The position numbers were made by a program, and so were the translations under genes. From assembly GCA_023391635.1 (NCBI GenBank), contig JAEWAQ010000081.1:47799-111798 (forward strand): a DNA stretch of 64,000 nt. The letters are read 5' to 3'. Shown piece by piece: positions 60,215-64,000 of this stretch; position 1 is the first letter of the stretch, and the number at the start of each line of letters is the position of its first letter. The DNA is from Bacillota bacterium. Lineage in GTDB: Bacteria > Bacillota > Bacilli > Paenibacillales > Paenibacillaceae. The notes beneath the pieces are model-generated. The model worked only from the letters and a program-made list of their open reading frames with translations. It made no database searches and had not been told where the DNA came from.

Positions 60215-60940
60215 ATGGACGATCGGGGAAGCATTGCAAGAGGACTTGCCGAAGCTTATCTGGACGGTGCGGTCAGCGTACCTTATGCGCTCTTGAGGAC
60301 GTATCGGGCGCTCAAGCTGAGCGATACGGAAGTGATGCTGCTCATTCAACTGCTCGCCTTCCGCCAGCTGGAGCAGAACGAGTTTCCGACGATGGAACAG
60401 CTTCAGGAGAGGCTCGGATCCTCGCCCGCCGTCGTCGGCCAAGCGATGCAGAAGCTGGTGAAGCAAGGGCTCGTCGGCATCGACGAGGTGCTTGATCCGG
60501 TGTCCGGCATCCAGTCCGACCGTTACAACTTGTCGGGCTTGTTCCAGAAGATCGGGGCTTTGCTCGCGGCAGGAGGGGAGATTCCGATACGGACGGGCGG
60601 CGTGGAATCGGCGCAGACCGAGCTGCCGGATGCGCGCAGCGGATTCCGGACGCCGGTTACGAAGACGTCCGTATTCGGCGGGGCTACGAACCTGTTCGCG
60701 GTGTTCGAGCAGGAATTCGGACGGCCGCTGTCGCCGATGGAAGTCGAGACGATCAACGGATGGCTCGACAAGGACGAATATGACGAAGACCTGGTGCTGT
60801 TCGCACTTAAAGAATCGGTGTTCGCGGGAAAGCTCCATTTTCGCTACATCGACCGGATATTGCTGGAGTGGAAACGCAGCCGGGTCACGACCGTCGAAGA
60901 GGCGCGGGCCCATACGCAGAAATTCCGCACCGGCAGGTAA
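60215..60940 (+). CDS. dnaD: DNA replication initiation protein DnaD
   Basis: 241 residues. The N-terminal winged-helix DDBH1 (VSVPYALLRTYRALKLSDTEVMLLIQLLAFRQLEQNEFPTMEQLQERLGSSPAVVGQAMQKLVKQGLVGI) and the C-terminal DDBH2 (LFAVFEQEFGRPLSPMEVETINGWLDKDEYDEDLVLFALKESVFAGKLHFRYIDRILLEWKR) are both present. It takes part in primosome loading and replication initiation with DnaB and DnaI. ATG 60215 follows CAGGGGGA. Confidence 0.93.
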   Translation: MDDRGSIARGLAEAYLDGAVSVPYALLRTYRALKLSDTEVMLLIQLLAFRQLEQNEFPTMEQLQERLGSSPAVVGQAMQKLVKQGLVGIDEVLDPVSGIQSDRYNLSGLFQKIGALLAAGGEIPIRTGGVESAQTELPDARSGFRTPVTKTSVFGGATNLFAVFEQEFGRPLSPMEVETINGWLDKDEYDEDLVLFALKESVFAGKLHFRYIDRILLEWKRSRVTTVEEARAHTQKFRTGR

Positions 60941-60953
60941 AGCAAGAAAACAT

Positions 60954-60998
60954 AAGGATCCCGACGATCACAATGAGGTGAGGGTCGGGATCCTTTTT
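60954..60998 (+). terminator. Intrinsic terminator after dnaD
   Basis: AAGGATCCCGAC (60954-60965) pairs perfectly with GTCGGGATCCTT (60984-60995), followed by a T run. It lies between convergent dnaD and mtnB. Confidence 0.92.
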
Positions 60999-61030
60999 GC
61001 TTTCGTTGTTTGCAGCGCCTCACGCGCCTA

Positions 61031-61687
61031 TCAACTTTTGCGGGCGGCGAGCAGCAGCTCCCGGTGGTAGACGTATTCGAACAGGAACTCGAACGCTTCG
61101 AGATGGCGCTTGGCGGCAAAGGCGTTCTCCCCCCAGGCGTAGATGCCATGCTTGCGCAGCAGAATTCCGGGAATGCGCGGATCGAGACGCTCGGCGATCT
61201 CGGGAACGATGCGCGGCACGTCCGCGAAGTTGGAAACGATCGGCACGTCGATGATCGCTTCTTCCTCCCAGATGTTGAAACCTTTGATCAGCTCTACGCC
61301 TTCGACGGGTACGGCACGGCGCTCCCAAAACCAGTCGCTGACGAGGTTATTGAAAACGGTATGGGTGTGGAAAATGGCGCCGCAGCCCGTTAACCGATAA
61401 ATTTCGCAGTGGATGACCGTTTCCGCGGAAGGCTTGAGTCGGGTAGATTCACACGGTTTGCCGGCCTGGTCGACGAACAGGAAGTCTTCAGGCGTCGTTC
61501 TGGACTTGTCTTTGCCGCTTGCGGTGATGGCAAAATGGAAAGCATCCGGCGCGAAATCCCCGATGCGCATCGACATATTGCCGCTCGTGCCGGCGAACCA
61601 GCCGCGCGCCGCGAATTCGGCCTTGTAGGCGGACAGTTCGCCTAGTACGCGCTGCTTGTCTTCCAAAGGAATCAGGTGGAAACTCAT
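61031..61687 (-). CDS. mtnB: Methylthioribulose-1-phosphate dehydratase
   Basis: 218 residues, class II aldolase fold. Dehydrates methylthioribulose-1-phosphate in methionine salvage. FAGTSGNMSMR, the zinc ligands in IFHTHTVFNNL, and ILLRKHGIYAWG are present. The start ATG overlaps the mtnX stop by four bases, so it is the last gene of mtnW-mtnX-mtnB. A longer open frame upstream has no ribosome binding site. Confidence 0.92.
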   Translation of the reverse strand: MSFHLIPLEDKQRVLGELSAYKAEFAARGWFAGTSGNMSMRIGDFAPDAFHFAITASGKDKSRTTPEDFLFVDQAGKPCESTRLKPSAETVIHCEIYRLTGCGAIFHTHTVFNNLVSDWFWERRAVPVEGVELIKGFNIWEEEAIIDVPIVSNFADVPRIVPEIAERLDPRIPGILLRKHGIYAWGENAFAAKRHLEAFEFLFEYVYHRELLLAARKS

Positions 61688-62370
61688 GAAGGGCGTCCTC
61701 CTAGGTTCAAGTGGTGGATAATGTCGTGAAACGTCTCGAACGGAATATGCGGCAGTCCCAATTCCCGGCATTTCACCGTCAGATGCGAGCGCGAGAAGAC
61801 GAGGTCCGCGAGCCGGGCGCCCGCAAAATCGGTGATGCTGTCTCCGATCAGGATGCGATAATAGCGATCCTTCGGGAACCGCCGGATAACGGTCGTCTTG
61901 CACATTCCGCAATCATTGTCGCAATGTTCGTCGCACGGGTGCGGCCAGGTAATGCGGATGCGTTCCCTTGTAAAATCGCTGCCGTTGCAATAAATATGGT
62001 CTTGCGGAATGCCGAACGGCGCGAGCAAAGGATAGACGAAGAAATCGATGCCGCCGCTCGTGACATAGAAGGGCACATCGCGTTCCTTGCACCAGGCGAG
62101 CAATTCGGCGAAGCCTGGCCGGATACCGGCCGATTCCAGTACGTAGGATTGGATTTCTTCCTTGCGTGAGGAAGGAAGAAGCGCGAACATCTCGCCAACG
62201 CCTTGGCGGATCGATTTGCGCTCGGCAACGATGTCCGCGATAATCGTTTCTATGCCCGGCGGCTGGAAATGCTTCATGACCGCGATGATATTGTCGTTCA
62301 TCGTGATCGTGCCGTCGAAGTCGCAGAACAACACGGGCGTCCGCGGGAACTTGGTGTTTGGAATGCTCAA
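61684..62370 (-). CDS. mtnX: 2-hydroxy-3-keto-5-methylthiopentenyl-1-phosphate phosphatase
   Basis: 228 residues, HAD superfamily. Motif I FCDFDGTIT with the nucleophile Asp, VTSGGIDFFV (motif II), and IGDSITDFAGARLADLVFSRS (motif IV). Four Cys residues in CDEHCDNDCGMCK look like an added metal site seen in the MtnX group. Overlaps both neighbours by four bases. Confidence 0.93.
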   Translation of the reverse strand: MSIPNTKFPRTPVLFCDFDGTITMNDNIIAVMKHFQPPGIETIIADIVAERKSIRQGVGEMFALLPSSRKEEIQSYVLESAGIRPGFAELLAWCKERDVPFYVTSGGIDFFVYPLLAPFGIPQDHIYCNGSDFTRERIRITWPHPCDEHCDNDCGMCKTTVIRRFPKDRYYRILIGDSITDFAGARLADLVFSRSHLTVKCRELGLPHIPFETFHDIIHHLNLGGRPS

Positions 62371-63596
62371 CTCGTGCGGACCCCCCAGCGTTCGATGGCT
62401 GCTTGCAATTCGGCATGGTTTTCGGCGTATTGCTCCAGAGTGGCGCCTTGAAGATTGGCTTCCACCGCTTGCCGGAACGCCCGTCCGCCTGCCGCGGCGC
62501 CGCCGGGATGGCCGTGGACGCCGCCGCCGGCGTTCACGACGACTTCCGGACCGAAGTCGCGCAGAATGAGCGGCACAAGGCCCGGGTGAATGCCTGCCGA
62601 CGGCACGGGCAGTGCGGGTTTCTGCGGCAGCGTGTCCGTAAGCAAGGCATCGCGCACCGCCAGATTCTCCTCCTTGGGCATGACGACAGAGCCGTAAGGG
62701 GAGGGGAACAGCGACAGATCGGCCCCTGCGATCCGCATCAGCTTGCCGAGCAGAAGGGGGGCGGAGATGCCGTGGTACGGCGACGGGTAGAAGGCGCCGG
62801 CCATGGCAGGATGCGCCGCGATCGGCACGGCGATGTCAGGGTCGGCTGCCAGTCCGGCCAACGAGTCGAAACCGTAGGCAAGCACATTGAACAGCAAGCC
62901 GTTCGCCCCGGCTTCGATCGCTCTGAGCGCTTGGTCTCGCAATCCGAATGTCGGTCCGGTCAAATTCGTGAAGTAGATCAGCTTCTGGCCGGTGCGCTGC
63001 TCGGCTTCGCGAGCTGCGTCCATGCAAGCGGGCACGCGCTTGTGCAGCGGCGTGAGCGGATTCTCGAACAGGATCTCGTCGTCCTTGATCAGGTCGACGC
63101 CGCCCAGCGCCTGCTGCAGGAATTGCTCCCGAAGGTTTGGCAAGTCATAGCCGATCACGGATTTGAAGATGCTCATGACGAGCGGCCGATCATATACGCC
63201 TAGCATGTCACGCACGCCGGCCGCGCCGAATTTCGGCCCGGAATGCGCAGAGAGAAAGTCGACGGAAGGCTGCAGGTCGAGCAGCTTGATGCGGCCGTCC
63301 ATCGATAATTTGCCGAATGCCGTGACGAGCAAGGCAGGGATGTCGCGGCTGAAGTTGAGGTCCGGGTAGGCGATCGTGATGTCTGCATAACGCGTCCCCG
63401 GCGTATCGCCGGCCGGTTCATGGATGTCCACGGACACCACTTGACCCAGATAGGGCTCCATCCGATGCTTGGCCACTTCGGGCAACTCGGTCCAGCTGCC
63501 CACGGTCAAGCCGACCGCGATGGCTTCCGCCTTCTTGCGGAAATCCGCCTTATCATCGAATAATCGATAGGTGGCTGTGCTATAAGATGCGTTCAA
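62367..63596 (-). CDS. mtnW: 2,3-diketo-5-methylthiopentyl-1-phosphate enolase (RuBisCO-like protein)
   Basis: 409 residues. Form IV RuBisCO-like enolase of methionine salvage. Lys171-Asp-Asp-Glu174 corresponds to the carbamylated Lys and Mg2+ ligands of RuBisCO; FTNLTGPTFGLRD and VVNAGGGVHGHPGG are the other family loops. The start is TTG after GAAGGG on the minus strand. The genes that make its substrate (mtnA, mtnK) and the dioxygenase mtnD are outside the window. Confidence 0.94.
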   Translation of the reverse strand: MNASYSTATYRLFDDKADFRKKAEAIAVGLTVGSWTELPEVAKHRMEPYLGQVVSVDIHEPAGDTPGTRYADITIAYPDLNFSRDIPALLVTAFGKLSMDGRIKLLDLQPSVDFLSAHSGPKFGAAGVRDMLGVYDRPLVMSIFKSVIGYDLPNLREQFLQQALGGVDLIKDDEILFENPLTPLHKRVPACMDAAREAEQRTGQKLIYFTNLTGPTFGLRDQALRAIEAGANGLLFNVLAYGFDSLAGLAADPDIAVPIAAHPAMAGAFYPSPYHGISAPLLLGKLMRIAGADLSLFPSPYGSVVMPKEENLAVRDALLTDTLPQKPALPVPSAGIHPGLVPLILRDFGPEVVVNAGGGVHGHPGGAAAGGRAFRQAVEANLQGATLEQYAENHAELQAAIERWGVRTS

Positions 63597-63637
63597 TTGG
63601 CAACCCTTCTTTCATTGAATACTCTTTACTCGTTGGG

Positions 63638-63890
63638 CCGCCTAACTGGCGGAATAGTGTCACAACGCCGCTAATTTCTCAGATGTACCATTCAACCGCC
63701 GAAATAGTGTCACAACGCCGCTAATTTCTTCGTTGTACCATCCAACCGCCGAAATAGTGTCACAGCGCCGCTAATTTCTCAGATGTACCATTCAACCGCC
63801 TGAATAGTGTCACAACGCCGCTTATTTCTTCGTTGTACCATCCAACCGCCGAAATAGTGTGACAGCGCCGCTAATTTCGGCGCGACCCCC
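63638..63890. repeat. Tandem array of five 50-bp intergenic repeats upstream of mtnW
   Basis: The block AATAGTGT ends at 63660, 63710, 63760, 63810 and 63860, an exact 50-base period. Each unit also has a CGCCGCTAATTTC block and GTACCAT plus CCAA. Variable segments alternate: copies 1 and 3 share TCAGATGTACCATT, copies 2 and 4 share TTCGTTGTACCATC, giving a 100-base higher-order unit. GAAATTAG and CTATTTC on the minus strand can form a hairpin in each unit. The rest of 63597-64000 has no complete gene; the end holds GGGTCATGACCC (63988-63999), a perfect palindrome. No S-box riboswitch is visible. Confidence 0.85.
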
Positions 63891-64000
63891 TAATTCCGGA
63901 GTACCCTGCATAAAAACTTAGATTGTCTTAGGATTGCTAATTATTTCGCTTTCTTTCTTGGCCAGAAGAAATCTGAGCGGTCGTCTAGGGTCATGACCCA

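Noticed and set aside
63638..63890. Repeat array as a CRISPR
   Set aside because: The period is 50 bases, the conserved blocks are split and the variable parts alternate between only two types rather than being unique spacers; there are no cas genes.
63597..64000. S-box (SAM-I) riboswitch before mtnW
   Set aside because: Methionine salvage operons often have one, but the expected core sequences are not seen on the minus strand in this interval.

Overview
This window looks like a chromosomal segment of a spore-forming Firmicute of the Paenibacillaceae (Paenibacillus, Cohnella or a close relative). The evidence is a Bacillus-type core gene order (qcrC-ypjA-ypjB-ypjC-mazG/ypjD-dapB-mgsA-bshB1-bshA-cca-birA-panBCD-dinG ... 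asnS-dnaD), bacillithiol synthesis genes, YesM/YesN-type two-component systems next to CUT1 sugar ABC transporters, fairly high G+C, and frequent GTG/TTG starts with strong AGGAGG ribosome binding sites.

Region 1 (1-17.3 kb) is core housekeeping. It holds the end of the cytochrome c subunit QcrC, YpjA/YpjB/YpjC membrane proteins, a MazG-type pyrophosphohydrolase, lysine biosynthesis (dapB), methylglyoxal synthase, bacillithiol synthesis (bshB1, bshA), CCA-adding enzyme, biotin ligase/repressor, the pantothenate operon panBCD, a TPR protein, DinG, the redox repressor Rex, an MTA/SAH deaminase and YpmB. panBCD has its own extended -10 promoter and a leader ending in a terminator that overlaps a competing hairpin.

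Region 2 (17.4-21.4 kb) has a small membrane protein paired with a short FtsH-like AAA protease, then an ECF sigma factor with a large membrane-anchored partner that is probably its anti-sigma factor.

Region 3 (21.4-56.6 kb) is an accessory glycan-utilisation island between ypmB and asnS, which are close together in Bacillus subtilis; aspB, expected there, is absent. It has two modules. Module A has a GntR/LacI-type repressor, a GH38 alpha-mannosidase, a YesM/YesN sensor-regulator pair, a solute-binding lipoprotein, two permeases (one with a large extracytoplasmic insertion) and a secreted 2725-residue protein. That protein carries three copies of a jelly-roll-like module, a GH42/clan-A-like glycosidase, an Ig-like BIG2 domain and a heparinase II/III-type lyase. 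Module B has a second solute-binding protein, sensor kinase, AraC-type regulator and two permeases. They are followed by an odd isochorismatase-like protein, two DegT-type PLP enzymes, a GH78 alpha-L-rhamnosidase and a two-part NodB-like protein. No ABC ATPase is present, so a shared MsmX-type ATPase elsewhere is expected. Together the enzymes suggest breakdown of an acidic heteropolysaccharide containing rhamnose, mannose and uronic acid. The DegT/isochorismatase/NodB-like set may form an undescribed intracellular sugar pathway.

Region 4 (56.7-64 kb) returns to core metabolism: 3-hydroxyacyl-CoA dehydrogenase, acetate kinase, AsnS and DnaD. These converge on a minus-strand methionine-salvage operon mtnW-mtnX-mtnB. 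Upstream of mtnW is an array of five imperfect repeats with an exact 50-bp period. No tRNA, rRNA, CRISPR or transposase gene was recognised.
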